A DNA stretch of 64,000 nt from Rhodoferax sp. OV413 (GTDB taxonomy: Bacteria > Pseudomonadota > Gammaproteobacteria > Burkholderiales > Burkholderiaceae_C). The notes beneath the pieces were generated by a model. The model was not told where the DNA came from. It searched no databases and saw only the letters and a program-made list of their open reading frames with translations. Every line of letters begins with the position of its first letter. The first letter of the stretch is position 1. A program made the translations under genes and the position numbers. The stretch covers positions 1-64,000 of the forward strand of contig CAMAWD010000025.1 in assembly GCA_945861785.1 (NCBI GenBank), written 5' to 3'. This document shows positions 28,805 through 37,936 of the stretch, in pieces.

Positions 28805-30091
28805 ATGTCCCAGTCATCTCGCCGCACCTTCCTTCGCGACATCGCGCTCACCGGATGGGCAGCCTCGGTGGCGCCCATGGTGCCGGCGCAATCGCAGGAA
28901 CCGGCCGCCAGCAAGTTGCCGATCAGCGGCACCGACCAACCTGAACTCGCGCGATTTGACGATATGGTGAGCGCGTTCGTCCGTGAGCAACAGGTACCCG
29001 GGGCTGCCATGGCGGTCACTGCCGGCAAGCGCCTGGTCTATGCCCGCGGTTTCGGCCTGGGTGACCGGGAGCGTGGGCGGCCGGTTCAACCCACGGACCT
29101 GTTTCGCATTGCCAGCATCTCCAAGACGCTCACGACGGTGGCCATTCTGCAATTGGTCGAAAGCGCGCGACTGGATGTCAACGCGACGGTATGGAGCGTG
29201 CTGGACTTGCCCCAGCCGGCCGATCCCCGGTGGAAGGCGGTCAGCATCTGGCATCTGCTGCACCACACGGGCGGCTGGGACGACGCGGTTTTCGATCCGA
29301 TGTTCCAGGCTGCGCGCATCGCCCGGGCTTTGAATACGCCGCTGCCCATCGATCAGCACGCCATCATCCGCTACATGCTCGGCGTGCCGCTGCAGTTCGA
29401 TCCCGGGGAGCGCTTCGCCTACTCCAATTTTGGCTACTGCCTGCTGGGCAGGGTGATCGAGCGCGTGACCGGCGAACCGTACGGCCAGGCGGTTCAACGC
29501 TCCGTGTTGGCGCCTCTGGGTATCGGACGGATGCGTCTGGGCAGGACCCTTGCGTCGCAACGGGTCGAGACCGAGGTCACCTATTACGACGAGAAGAACC
29601 GCACCGCTGCCGCCGTCGTCGGCAGCATCGGCGAACGTGTCCCGCTGCCCTACGGCGCCTGGTCGCTCGAAGCGATGGCGGCCCCCGGCGGGTGGCTCGC
29701 CTCGGCCGTCGACCTGGTGCGATTCGCAGCCGCGTTCGACGACCCCGTCAACTGCCCGATCCTGCAGCCGAAAACCATCGGCTTGATGGTCGAGCGTCCG
29801 CAAGGCCCAGCCGGGGTAGAGGTTGGCGGCAATTATCCCGGCTGCGCCTGGTTTGTCTGGCCCCGGGCGGACACACCCCACAAAGCCTACCTGTCCGCCA
29901 ACGGACAATTGGCGAGAAGTGCGTCCTATCTGATGCGGCGCCACGACGGCATGAACTGGGCCGTGCTGTTCAACACCGCCAATGGCATCGACGGCAAGCC
30001 GCTGATGATCAAGTTCCGGGACCGGGTTCATACGGCAATCGACAACACCCGCAACTGGCCGGCGCTCGACCAATTTGCAAACCTGCGATGA
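28805..30091 (+). CDS. Exported serine hydrolase, class C beta-lactamase family
   Basis: This is a 428-residue serine hydrolase of the AmpC/EstB/D-aminopeptidase fold. Ser104-Ile-Ser-Lys107 (in RIASISKTLTT) is the SxxK nucleophile motif and Tyr206-Ser-Asn is the YxN motif. HHTGGWDD is a common family block. The N-terminus SRRTFLRDIALTGWAASVAP has a twin-arginine look, suggesting Tat export to the periplasm. The ATG at 28805 follows a strong AGGAGG site. Esterase or peptidase activity on the imported compound is likelier than antibiotic resistance, given the neighbours; this is inference. Confidence 0.87.
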   Translation: MSQSSRRTFLRDIALTGWAASVAPMVPAQSQEPAASKLPISGTDQPELARFDDMVSAFVREQQVPGAAMAVTAGKRLVYARGFGLGDRERGRPVQPTDLFRIASISKTLTTVAILQLVESARLDVNATVWSVLDLPQPADPRWKAVSIWHLLHHTGGWDDAVFDPMFQAARIARALNTPLPIDQHAIIRYMLGVPLQFDPGERFAYSNFGYCLLGRVIERVTGEPYGQAVQRSVLAPLGIGRMRLGRTLASQRVETEVTYYDEKNRTAAAVVGSIGERVPLPYGAWSLEAMAAPGGWLASAVDLVRFAAAFDDPVNCPILQPKTIGLMVERPQGPAGVEVGGNYPGCAWFVWPRADTPHKAYLSANGQLARSASYLMRRHDGMNWAVLFNTANGIDGKPLMIKFRDRVHTAIDNTRNWPALDQFANLR

Positions 30092-30124
30092 AGCCGGGTC
30101 GCCGGGCCTCGAAAAGAGTGTAAA

Positions 30125-30153
30125 TTTGCGCGCATGCTGCGCAAAAATTGCGC
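30125..30153. promoter_or_regulatory. Inverted repeat plus extra half site, candidate activator site
   Basis: TTTGCGC, a 7-base spacer, then GCGCAAA (30125-30145), followed at once by AATTGCGC, a third half site. It lies about 110-130 bases upstream of the predicted sigma-54 start point, the usual distance for an enhancer. It is not followed by a T tract, so a terminator is unlikely. The binding protein is inferred to be the activator encoded at 36.9-37.9 kb. Confidence 0.45.
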
Positions 30154-30226
30154 AGGAAGTACCCGGATTCCCGGTTTCTGCGTCGGGGAGTCAGGGTTTA
30201 CGCGCGGTTTGACGCGCCGCGAAGCA

Positions 30227-30241
30227 TGGCACGCATCGTGC
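30227..30241 (+). promoter_or_regulatory. Sigma-54 (-24/-12) promoter candidate
   Basis: TGGCACGCATCGTGC matches the sigma-54 pattern TGGCAC-N5-TTGC with one mismatch. It keeps the invariant GG-N10-GC spacing. Transcription would start near 30252, giving a leader of about 47 bases before the binding-protein gene. It is in the only long gap upstream of the ABC importer genes, and a sigma-54 activator is encoded at the end of the overlapped run. Confidence 0.6.
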
Positions 30242-30298
30242 CTTGTTGTAGCTGGACTTGGTCCGGGAATGGTTCTGGTCCTTATTCAAGAGGAATGC

Positions 30299-31831
30299 AT
30301 GAAAACACTGAAACTGCTGGTCCTGTCCTGCCTGTCTTCGCTCGCTCTGGGCGCGACGGGGCTGCATGCGGCCGACATCCGCGTGGGCTTCGGCCTGGAC
30401 GCTCTCACACTCGACCCGGGCAACCACCGCAGCCGCGAGACCGAGACCATCCTGCGCAACATGTACGACGGCCTGCTCACGCGCGACAGCAAGATGCAGG
30501 TGGTGCCCGAACTGGTCACCGGCTGGAGGCAGACCGACGTGACCACCTACGAGTTCAAGCTGCGCCAGGGTGTGAAATTCCACAGCGGCGACGAGATGAC
30601 CTCCGAGGACATCAAGTTCACGTTCGACCGGCTCATCAAGAAGGACATGATCGACGGCAAGAGCAGCCCGCGCGCCGGCCTGCTCGGCCCGCTCAAGGAG
30701 GTGGTGGCGGTAGACAAGTACACCGTGCTGCTCAAACTGGAAAAGCCCTGGGCCATCCTGCCATCGATGCTGCCGTTCCAGGAGGTGGTCTCGAAAGCCT
30801 TCGTGCAGAAGGTGGGTGACAAGGCCATGGCCACGCAGGTCAACGGCACCGGGCCGTTCAAGCTGGTTGATTGGCGCCGTGGCGACTCCATCACCATGGA
30901 GCGGTTTGCCGCATATTACGGCGGCTCCCCCGCCATCCCGCCGGTCGGCCCGGCCAAGGCCGACCGGGTGATCTTCAAGATCATCCCCGAGAACGCGTCG
31001 CGCGTGGCCGCGCTGCTGGCTGGCGACGTCGATATCGCCACCGAACTGCCGGTGCACATGATCAAGCAGATAGAGTCCAGCCGCAATGCACAGGTCATGA
31101 AGGTGCGTGGCACCCGCTCGTTCTATGTCTCGCTGAACAACACCAAGCCGCCCTTCAACAACCCGCTGGTCCGCAAGGCGGCCAACCACGCGCTCGACAA
31201 GAAACTGCTGCTCGAGCGCGTGATGCAGAACGCCGCCACGCCGATCAACGGCGTGTTGTCGCCCGACGCCTTCGGCTTCGAGAAGGACCTGCCGGCTTAC
31301 GACTACAACCCGGCCAAGGTCAAGCAGTTGCTGGCCCAGGCCGGTTTTCCCAATGGAATCGACGTGACGCTGGACGTGGAAGGCTCGTTCGCCGAGATCG
31401 CCCAGGCGATCGGCTCGGTGCTGACCAAGTCCGGCATCCGCACCAAGGTGGTGGTGGGCGAAGGCACGGTGCTGCGCACCAAATGGCTGCAGGACAAGAA
31501 CAAGACCGGAGACATGTGGCTCACATCCTGGGGCAATGGCTCACTCGACCCGGAGGACATCTTCGCGCCCACCCTGAACACCAACGACCGCGGCAACTCC
31601 GCCGGTTACTCCAATCTGGTGGTCGACGGCCTGCTCAGCGCCGCCAGCACCGAGACCAACCCGGCCAAACGCGCCGACCTGTTCTCCAAGGCACAACGCC
31701 AGGTCAATGCCGATGCACCGTGGATCTTCCTGTGGGTCCCGGAAGACATCTACGGTGTGTCCAAACGCCTCAAGGGCTGGCAGCCGAGCGCCGATTCGCG
31801 CGTGAACCTGCACCGCGCCTACATCCAATAA
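30299..31831 (+). CDS. ABC transporter periplasmic binding protein (DppA/OppA family 5)
   Basis: This is a 510-residue extracytoplasmic receptor for peptides or similar amides. The Sec signal MKTLKLLVLSCLSSLALG ends near LHAAD. The mature part begins RVGFGLDALTLDPGN and contains VVPELVTGWRQTD, YEFKLRQGVKFHSGD and FTFDRLI, hallmarks of family 5. A strong AAGAGGAA ribosome site precedes the ATG at 30299. No lipobox cysteine is placed at the cleavage site. Ligand prediction is not possible from sequence alone; downstream amidase-like genes suggest an amide or N-acylated compound. Confidence 0.94.
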   Translation: MKTLKLLVLSCLSSLALGATGLHAADIRVGFGLDALTLDPGNHRSRETETILRNMYDGLLTRDSKMQVVPELVTGWRQTDVTTYEFKLRQGVKFHSGDEMTSEDIKFTFDRLIKKDMIDGKSSPRAGLLGPLKEVVAVDKYTVLLKLEKPWAILPSMLPFQEVVSKAFVQKVGDKAMATQVNGTGPFKLVDWRRGDSITMERFAAYYGGSPAIPPVGPAKADRVIFKIIPENASRVAALLAGDVDIATELPVHMIKQIESSRNAQVMKVRGTRSFYVSLNNTKPPFNNPLVRKAANHALDKKLLLERVMQNAATPINGVLSPDAFGFEKDLPAYDYNPAKVKQLLAQAGFPNGIDVTLDVEGSFAEIAQAIGSVLTKSGIRTKVVVGEGTVLRTKWLQDKNKTGDMWLTSWGNGSLDPEDIFAPTLNTNDRGNSAGYSNLVVDGLLSAASTETNPAKRADLFSKAQRQVNADAPWIFLWVPEDIYGVSKRLKGWQPSADSRVNLHRAYIQ

Positions 31832-31868
31832 GCCAATCCCGGCCCCACCTGTTCCCCCGGGATACGGT

Positions 31869-32876
31869 TTGAATCCAGGCAAGCTGCTGGAGCGTCTGCT
31901 CCATCTCATCCCGGTCATGCTGGGTGTGTCCGCCATCGTGTTCGTGATGACGCTGGTGACACCGGGCGACCCGGTGAACATCATGCTGGGCGAGCAGCAG
32001 GCCACGCCCGAACAGCGCCAGGCGCTGCGCAAGGACATGGGCCTGGACCTGCCGGCACCGCAGCGCTTCGTGCACTTCCTGCAGAACGCGGCGGTCGGCA
32101 ATTTCGGCATGTCGTATTTCCATCGCCGCCCGGTGATCGAGGTGATCCTGGAGCGGCTGCCCGCGACGATCGAACTCACCGCCGCCGCGCTGCTCATCGG
32201 CCTGGTGCTCGCGGTGCCGCTCGGGGTGCTGGCGGCCGTGCGCAAGAACTCCTGGATGGACCGGCTGGCCACGGTCGGTTCGCTCTTGGGCATCTCGATG
32301 CCGGGGTTCTGGTTCGGCCTGCTGTTGATGCTGCTGTTCGGCGTCTGGATGCAGGTGCTGCCGATATCCGGCCGCAGCGACCTGGCAAGCCAGGTCCCGG
32401 TGGTGACCCAGTTCCTGACGATCGACGCGCTGCTCGCGTGGAATTTCACCGTACTGGGCTCGGCACTGCGCCATCTGGCCATGCCCGCGCTCACACTGGG
32501 CCTGCCGATGGCGGCAGTTCTCATGCGGGTGACCCGCGCCTCCATGCTCGAGGTGCTGCAGCAGGACTACGTCACCTTCGCCCGGGCCAAGGGACTGACG
32601 CGCGCACGCGTGCTGTTCACGCATGCACTGAAGAATGCGCTGATCCCGACCGTCACCATGGCCGCGCTCGAAGTCGGCTCCCTGCTGGGCGGCAGCATGA
32701 TCGTCGAGACCGTGTTCGGTTGGCCCGGCCTGGGCCGGGTGGTGGTGGAGAGCATCTTCACCCGCAACTACCCGCTGATCCAGGCCGCCATCCTGCTCTA
32801 CGCGCTGACTTACGTGCTGGTCAACTTCCTGGCCGACCTGCTCTACACGCAGCTCAACCCGCGGGTGCAACTGTGA
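31869..32876 (+). CDS. ABC transporter permease (DppB-like)
   Basis: This is a 335-residue inner-membrane permease with six predicted helices. N-terminal LLHLIPVMLGVSAIVFVMTL is the first helix. GDPVNIMLGEQQATPEQ and FGMSYFHRRPVIEVILERLP are typical of the DppB subfamily. The coupling EAA-type loop is DYVTFARAKGLTRARVLFTH. The start is a TTG at 31869; no ATG would keep the complete first helix. It overlaps the next permease gene by 4 bp (GTGA). Confidence 0.94.
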   Translation: MNPGKLLERLLHLIPVMLGVSAIVFVMTLVTPGDPVNIMLGEQQATPEQRQALRKDMGLDLPAPQRFVHFLQNAAVGNFGMSYFHRRPVIEVILERLPATIELTAAALLIGLVLAVPLGVLAAVRKNSWMDRLATVGSLLGISMPGFWFGLLLMLLFGVWMQVLPISGRSDLASQVPVVTQFLTIDALLAWNFTVLGSALRHLAMPALTLGLPMAAVLMRVTRASMLEVLQQDYVTFARAKGLTRARVLFTHALKNALIPTVTMAALEVGSLLGGSMIVETVFGWPGLGRVVVESIFTRNYPLIQAAILLYALTYVLVNFLADLLYTQLNPRVQL

Positions 32877-33736
32877 AAGGCGAATCACCCCTGCGCCTGA
32901 GCTGGCGCCGTTTTCGCGACGACCGGTTTGCCATGGCCGCGGCCGCCCTGGTGCTGCTGTTTGTGCTGGCTGCGCTGTTCGCCCCCTGGATCTCGCCGCA
33001 GGACCCCAACGACAGCGACCTGTTGCGCCGACTGCAGCCCCCGGTGTGGATGATTGGTGGCGAATGGGCTTTCCCGCTGGGCTGCGACGCGCTGGGGCGC
33101 GATCTGCTGTCGCGCATCGTCCACGGCACCCGCATCTCGATCTTCATCGGCGCTGCGGTGGTGCTGATCGCCACGGCCATGGGCATCGTGACCGGCCTGC
33201 TGTCAGGCTACCTGGGCGGATGGGTCGACAGCCTGATCTCGCGCGTGGTCGACATCCTGCTGGCGTTTCCCTACCTGCTGTTCGCGATCGGGCTGATGGC
33301 CATGATGGGGCCGGGCCTGCAGAACATCATTATCGCCCTGGCCTACAAGGAATGGGTCATCCCGTGCCGCCTGGTGCGCGGGGAGACAATGGCCCTGCGC
33401 CAGGTCGAGTACATCGAGGCCGCGCGCGCCGTGGGTGCGTCGGGGCCCTACATCATGCTGCGCGAGATCCTGCCCAACATCCTCTCGCCGGTCATCGTGG
33501 TCTCGACCATCCGCATGGCCCATGTGATCATCCTGGAGGCCAGCCTGTCCTTCCTGGGCATCGGCGTACAGCCGCCGACCGCCTCCTGGGGCTCGCTGGT
33601 GGCCGACGGGCGCTCCTTCATCTGGGACGCCTGGTGGATCTCCACCTTCTCGGGTCTCGCCATCCTGCTGCTCGTACTGGCGATCAATGTCGCCAGCCAG
33701 GGCCTGCGCGATGCGTTCGATCCCCGCCTTCAATAA
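32873..33736 (+). CDS. ABC transporter permease (DppC-like)
   Basis: This is a 287-residue second permease of the importer, starting at GTG 32873 inside the dppB-like stop. The N-terminal cytoplasmic stretch RLSWRRFRDDRFAM leads into helix 1. FPLGCDALGRDLLSRIVHGT is the DppC signature and EYIEAARAVGASGPYIMLRE is the EAA loop that docks on the ATPase. FLGIGVQPPTASWGSLV is another family block. It heterodimerises with the DppB-like subunit. Confidence 0.94.
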   Translation: MKGESPLRLSWRRFRDDRFAMAAAALVLLFVLAALFAPWISPQDPNDSDLLRRLQPPVWMIGGEWAFPLGCDALGRDLLSRIVHGTRISIFIGAAVVLIATAMGIVTGLLSGYLGGWVDSLISRVVDILLAFPYLLFAIGLMAMMGPGLQNIIIALAYKEWVIPCRLVRGETMALRQVEYIEAARAVGASGPYIMLREILPNILSPVIVVSTIRMAHVIILEASLSFLGIGVQPPTASWGSLVADGRSFIWDAWWISTFSGLAILLLVLAINVASQGLRDAFDPRLQ

Positions 33737-33743
33737 CCCGTCC

Positions 33744-34772
33744 ATGCACGCCCAGACCGCTCCCGCGAGCCTGCCGCCACAGCCGGTGCTGCGCATCCGC
33801 GGCCTGTGCACGGAATTTCCGACGCCGCGGGGGCCGTTGCCGGCGGTGCAGGACGTGAGCCTGGACGTGCCGGTCGGCGGGTGCGTGGGCATCGTCGGCG
33901 AGTCGGGTTCCGGCAAGAGCGTCACCTTCGCCAGCGTCATGGGCCTGGTGCGCGCGCCCGGGCGCGTCACCGCCGGCCAGGTGTGGCTGGACGGCACCGA
34001 CCTGCGCACGCTGGACGAAGCCGCGATGCGCCGGGTGCGCGGCAAGCAGATCGCGATGACGCTGCAGGACGCACTGACGGCGCTCAATCCCAGCCTGACG
34101 GTGGAACATCAACTGGTCGAGGTGATTCTTGCGCACGACGACGACGTTTCCACGCTGCCGTGGTGGCAACGTCGGCGCCGGGCGCGCACACGCGCGTTGG
34201 AGATGATGGCGCTGGTGGGCATCCCCACGCCCGAGACCCGGCTGCAGGACTATCCGCACCATTTCTCCGGCGGCATGCGCCAGCGCATCATGATCGCCAT
34301 CGCGCTGGCGTGCAAACCGCGGTTGCTGATCGCAGACGAACCGACTACCGCGCTCGATGTCACCATCCAGGCCCAGGTGCTGGAACTGATCGCTTCGCTG
34401 CGCCAGAGCCTGGGCATGAGCGTGGTGCTGATCACCCACGACCTCGGCGTCGTGGCCGAGCGCTGCGACCGCGTCGTGGTGATGTATGCCGGGCAGGTGG
34501 TGGAGTCCGGCACCACGGCCGAGGTGATCGGCTCGCCGCGCCATCCCTATACCCGTGCCCTGCTGCGTGCCACGCCGCGCGTGGAAGACCTCGCGCAGGC
34601 AGTGCAACCGATCGCCGGCACCGTTCCCGACATGGTCGATTTCCCGGCCCAGTGCCACTTCCTGGAACGCTGCACGCAGCGGCAGGACGCCTGCCACCAA
34701 CACATTGCGCTGGCGTTCGCGCCGGGCACGCACCAGGCGCGGTGTGTGCTGGCCAACGGGGGGCTGTCATGA
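33744..34772 (+). CDS. ABC transporter ATP-binding protein (DppD-like)
   Basis: This 342-residue ATPase contains Walker [12 protein letters not shown], the ABC signature [12 protein letters not shown], Walker [15 protein letters not shown] and the switch His in [11 protein letters not shown]. The C-terminal oligopeptide-transport extension has cysteines in [13 protein letters not shown], the family's iron-sulfur/metal-type C-terminal motif. The ATG at 33744 is chosen because it follows the permease stop. ATG 33711 would overlap by 26 bp, and neither has a clear ribosome site. It overlaps the next gene by 4 bp. Confidence 0.94.
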   Translation: MHAQTAPASLPPQPVLRIRGLCTEFPTPRGPLPAVQDVSLDVPVGGCVGIVGESGSGKSVTFASVMGLVRAPGRVTAGQVWLDGTDLRTLDEAAMRRVRGKQIAMTLQDALTALNPSLTVEHQLVEVILAHDDDVSTLPWWQRRRRARTRALEMMALVGIPTPETRLQDYPHHFSGGMRQRIMIAIALACKPRLLIADEPTTALDVTIQAQVLELIASLRQSLGMSVVLITHDLGVVAERCDRVVVMYAGQVVESGTTAEVIGSPRHPYTRALLRATPRVEDLAQAVQPIAGTVPDMVDFPAQCHFLERCTQRQDACHQHIALAFAPGTHQARCVLANGGLS

Positions 34773-35764
34773 CGCGGCCGTTGTTGCAGGTGGAGCACCT
34801 GGTCAAGCATTTCGAGCGGCCACGCAGCCTGGCGCGTCGCCTGGCGGGCGACAAGGCCAGCGTGGTGCATGCGGTCAACGGCGTGAGCCTGGCGCTGGAA
34901 CGCGGCGAGACGCTGGGCCTGATCGGTGAATCGGGCTGCGGCAAGTCCACGCTGGGGCGTGCCATCCTGCGTCTGGTCGAGCCCAGCGCAGGGCGCGTGG
35001 TGTTCGACGGGCAGTCCCTGCAGGACCTGGGTGCCCGACAGATGGCCGCCATGCGCGCGCGCATGCAGATCATCTTCCAGGATCCGTATGCCTCGCTCAA
35101 CCCGCGCAAGTCGATCCGGGAGATCGTCGCGTTGCCGCTGCAGCTGCACGGAGGGCTGACGCCGGCCGAAGTGACCCAGCGGGTGCAGGCGATCCTGGCC
35201 CGGGTGGGATTCCGCGGCGACCAGATCGACCTGTATCCCCACCAGTTCTCCGGTGGGCAGCGCCAGCGCATCGGCATAGCGCGCGCGTTGGTCTCGCGGC
35301 CCGAGCTGGTGGTGTGCGACGAACCGGTGTCGGCGCTCGACGTGTCGATCAAGGCTCAAATCCTGGAACTGCTGGGTGAACTCAAGGCAGAATTCAACCT
35401 GACGTACCTGTTCGTGTCGCACGACATCGCCGCCGTCGGGCACATCGCCGACCGGATCGCCGTGATGTACCTCGGGGAAATCGTGGAGATCGGCCCCACC
35501 TCGCAGATCATCCACGCGCCTCGGCACCCCTACACCCAGGCCCTGCTTTCGGCCGTGCCGCGGCTGATCCCGGAGCCCGGACGCGTGCGAATGGTGCTGC
35601 GCGGCGACCTGCCCTCCCCGGTGCACCTGCCGGGGGGCTGCAAGTTCCATACACGCTGCCCGGTGGCGATGGACAGCTGTTCCGCCCAGGCGCCCCAACT
35701 GATCGCCCCGGGCGAAGATGCGCGCCACCGTGTGGCCTGCCTCAGGAGCACAAACCGTGCGTGA
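34769..35764 (+). CDS. ABC transporter ATP-binding protein (DppF-like)
   Basis: This is the 331-residue partner ATPase. Walker A is GESGCGKSTLGRA, Q-loop region FQDPYASLNPRKSI, signature FSGGQRQRIGIA, Walker B LVVCDEPVSALDVS and switch LFVSHDIAAV. The C-terminal GGCKFHTRCPVAMDSC is the oligopeptide-family tail. It starts with ATGA coupling to the DppD-like gene and ends overlapping the C45 hydrolase start by 8 bp. The importer is therefore complete: binding protein, two permeases, two ATPases. Confidence 0.95.
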   Translation: MTRPLLQVEHLVKHFERPRSLARRLAGDKASVVHAVNGVSLALERGETLGLIGESGCGKSTLGRAILRLVEPSAGRVVFDGQSLQDLGARQMAAMRARMQIIFQDPYASLNPRKSIREIVALPLQLHGGLTPAEVTQRVQAILARVGFRGDQIDLYPHQFSGGQRQRIGIARALVSRPELVVCDEPVSALDVSIKAQILELLGELKAEFNLTYLFVSHDIAAVGHIADRIAVMYLGEIVEIGPTSQIIHAPRHPYTQALLSAVPRLIPEPGRVRMVLRGDLPSPVHLPGGCKFHTRCPVAMDSCSAQAPQLIAPGEDARHRVACLRSTNRA

Positions 35765-36872
35765 CCACCCTGGCTGGATCGAGCTCGATGGGTCGGCCCT
35801 CGAACGCGGGCAGCAGCAGTCGCTGCGGCGCCCCGACCTCGTCGCGCAGGTGCGCGCGGCGGTGCTGGGGCGGCTGCGACAGCTGGAAACGGCGCTGGCC
35901 CGACCGGAAGTGACCGGCTTCCTGCATGCCCAACGCAGGTTCCTGCAGACGAACGATCACCCCGGCTTCGACGAGTCCTGCGGAATTGCCCAGGGCTACG
36001 GGCTGGCGCACGACGACCTGCTGGCCTACCTGCACGCCAACATCGTCGCCGACCTGGATGCCGGCGCAGGCGCGCCCGGCCAACCCGAGGTCGACGGCTG
36101 CACCGCCTGGGCGCATGCCGCCGGGGTCGCCGCGCTGGTGGTGAAGAACCGCGACTACCGGGGCGAGCACGGGGCCTTGCAGCAGGTCTTCCTGCACCGC
36201 GATCCTGCCTGGTGGGATCGCACGCTGCTGTGTGTCGGCAGCCTGGGCAGCCCCGGCGCCTTTTCCAGCGGCATGAATTCCGACGGCCTGGCGGTGGCCG
36301 ACACGCAGATCGCCACCCGCGACCACGGCGTGGGGTGGCTGCGTTATTTCCTCATGACCGCCCTGCTGCGCGGATGCGCCGACGTCCCGCAGGCGCTGGC
36401 CTTCATCGGCGCGGTACCCCACGCCGGAGGCGGCGCCCTGGTGCTGGGCGACCGCCATGGGCGGGTGGCGGCAGTGGAGCTGGGCCACCACAGCCCGGCG
36501 CATGTGACACAGTCCACGCAGTGGGTGGCGCAGACCAACCACTGCACGGACATTGCGCTGGCGCGGGACGCAAGACTGCCCCAGGGCGATCCGACCGACT
36601 GCACGTTCACCCGGCTCCAGCAGGTACAGGAGGTGCTGTCGCGGGCCGACGCGCGGCTCGACCTCGCGCAGGCGCGCAGCCTGATGGCCAGCCACAGGGG
36701 CCATGGCGGCATCTGCCGCCACGCGCAGGGCGACAGCTCGCGCACGCTGAGCTGCGTGGTCTACGACACCCGCGACACGAGCCTGCACATGTCCCATGGC
36801 AACCCCTGCGACGCGCCCTGGACACGTTACGCACTGACGCCGGCAGACAAGCCCCGGGGGGCCGGGCCGTGA
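35757..36872 (+). CDS. C45-family autoproteolytic acyltransferase/amidase
   Basis: This is a 371-residue Ntn-hydrolase related to the fungal acyl-CoA:6-aminopenicillanic-acid acyltransferase. The family is made as a precursor that self-cleaves before a cysteine; Cys115 in EVDGCTAWAH is in place. VVKNRDY, SSGMNSDGLAVAD and QTNHCTD are further family blocks. The GTG at 35757 has a perfect AGGAG site (35743-35747) and overlaps the ATPase gene by 8 bp, so uptake and processing are co-expressed. It may hydrolyse or transfer an acyl group from an imported N-acyl compound; the substrate is not known. No signal peptide, so cytoplasmic. Confidence 0.85.
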   Translation: MRDHPGWIELDGSALERGQQQSLRRPDLVAQVRAAVLGRLRQLETALARPEVTGFLHAQRRFLQTNDHPGFDESCGIAQGYGLAHDDLLAYLHANIVADLDAGAGAPGQPEVDGCTAWAHAAGVAALVVKNRDYRGEHGALQQVFLHRDPAWWDRTLLCVGSLGSPGAFSSGMNSDGLAVADTQIATRDHGVGWLRYFLMTALLRGCADVPQALAFIGAVPHAGGGALVLGDRHGRVAAVELGHHSPAHVTQSTQWVAQTNHCTDIALARDARLPQGDPTDCTFTRLQQVQEVLSRADARLDLAQARSLMASHRGHGGICRHAQGDSSRTLSCVVYDTRDTSLHMSHGNPCDAPWTRYALTPADKPRGAGP

Positions 36873-37867
36873 CAGCGCCCGTCCACGAGCTGATCGGCGA
36901 GCACCCAGCCATCACCGCCTTGCGCCAGATGATCGCGCGGGTGGCGCCCAGCAAGGCCGGCACGGTGCTGATCTACGGTGAGACCGGCACCGGCAAGGGG
37001 CTGGTCGCGCGCATGATCCACCAGTTGTCGCAGCGCGCGGCGCGGCCGTTCATCGACATCAACTGCGCCGCGATCCCGGCCGAACTGCTGGAGTCGGAAC
37101 TGTTCGGGCACGAACGCGGGGCCTTCACCGGCGCCGTCGGCAAGAAGGAAGGCCTGATCGAGGCCGCCAACGGCGGTACCGTATTTCTCGACGAAGTGCG
37201 TGAACTCGATCCGGTGATGCAGGCCAAGATCCTGACCGTGCTCGACAGCAAGCGGTTCCGGCGCGTAGGTGCCGTGACCCCGATCGATGTCGATGTGCGT
37301 TTCATCGCCGCCACGAACAAGATCCTGCTGCAGGAGGTCAAGGCCGGCAAGTTCCGTGACGACCTGTATTACCGGCTGCAGGTGATCTCGATCAACATCC
37401 CGCCGCTGCGCGAACGCGGCGACGACATCCTGCTGCTGGCGCGCGGCTTTCTGCGCAAGTACCACGCGCTGTATGGGGGCGCGCGCAAGCGCCTGGACCC
37501 GGAGGTCGAGGCGATCTTCCGGGCCTACCACTGGCCAGGCAACGTGCGTGAACTGGAAAACCTGATGGAGCGCATCTGCCTCCTGGAGGACGGCGACTGG
37601 GTGCACAGGGCACAGTTGCCGGCCCGCATCCTGCGCGAAGTCGCAGCCGCCTCCCCGCCCCCGAAGGAAACGCCCGAAACCGTCCCCGAGCTGCCGGACC
37701 CCGGTGTACGGTTCCATGATGCGACCGAGGAGTTCCAGCGCCGGCTGATCGAACGCGCGCTGCAGGCCTGCCGCCACAACCTCGGCGCGACGGCCGCGTC
37801 CCTGGGGCTGAGCCGCCACGGCCTGCGCCACCAGCTTCTCAAACTCGGCATCCAGCCCCATGCCTGA
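36869..37867 (+). CDS. Sigma-54-dependent activator without sensory domain (PspF-like architecture)
   Basis: This is a 332-residue bacterial enhancer-binding protein. Walker A is GETGTGKG at 37-44. The sigma-54 contact loop GAFTGA lies at 84-89, Walker B TVFLDE at 104-109 (followed by VREL where DEIGEL is usual), and WPGNVRELENLMERI follows. A C-terminal Fis-type helix-turn-helix ends the protein (AASLGLSRHGLRHQLLKLGI). There is no N-terminal receiver, PAS or GAF domain, so activity must be controlled by a separate protein or by its own level. GTG start with a 4-bp overlap to the C45 gene. A sigma-54 promoter candidate lies upstream of the importer. Confidence 0.93.
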   Translation: MTAPVHELIGEHPAITALRQMIARVAPSKAGTVLIYGETGTGKGLVARMIHQLSQRAARPFIDINCAAIPAELLESELFGHERGAFTGAVGKKEGLIEAANGGTVFLDEVRELDPVMQAKILTVLDSKRFRRVGAVTPIDVDVRFIAATNKILLQEVKAGKFRDDLYYRLQVISINIPPLRERGDDILLLARGFLRKYHALYGGARKRLDPEVEAIFRAYHWPGNVRELENLMERICLLEDGDWVHRAQLPARILREVAAASPPPKETPETVPELPDPGVRFHDATEEFQRRLIERALQACRHNLGATAASLGLSRHGLRHQLLKLGIQPHA

Positions 37868-37936
37868 ATCCCATCCATCCGCCGCGCAGCAGCGCTGAGC
37901 GCACATCCATCCATTCCCACCCTGCAGGAGTATTCC

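Noticed and set aside
28805-30091. Antibiotic-resistance beta-lactamase
   Set aside because: The SxxK and YxN motifs are shared by many esterases and peptidases; location in a catabolic operon and the divergent body argue against a dedicated resistance enzyme.
30125-30153. Hairpin read as an intrinsic terminator of the beta-lactamase-like gene
   Set aside because: There is no T tract on either side and a third half site continues the pattern, so a protein-binding site is more likely.
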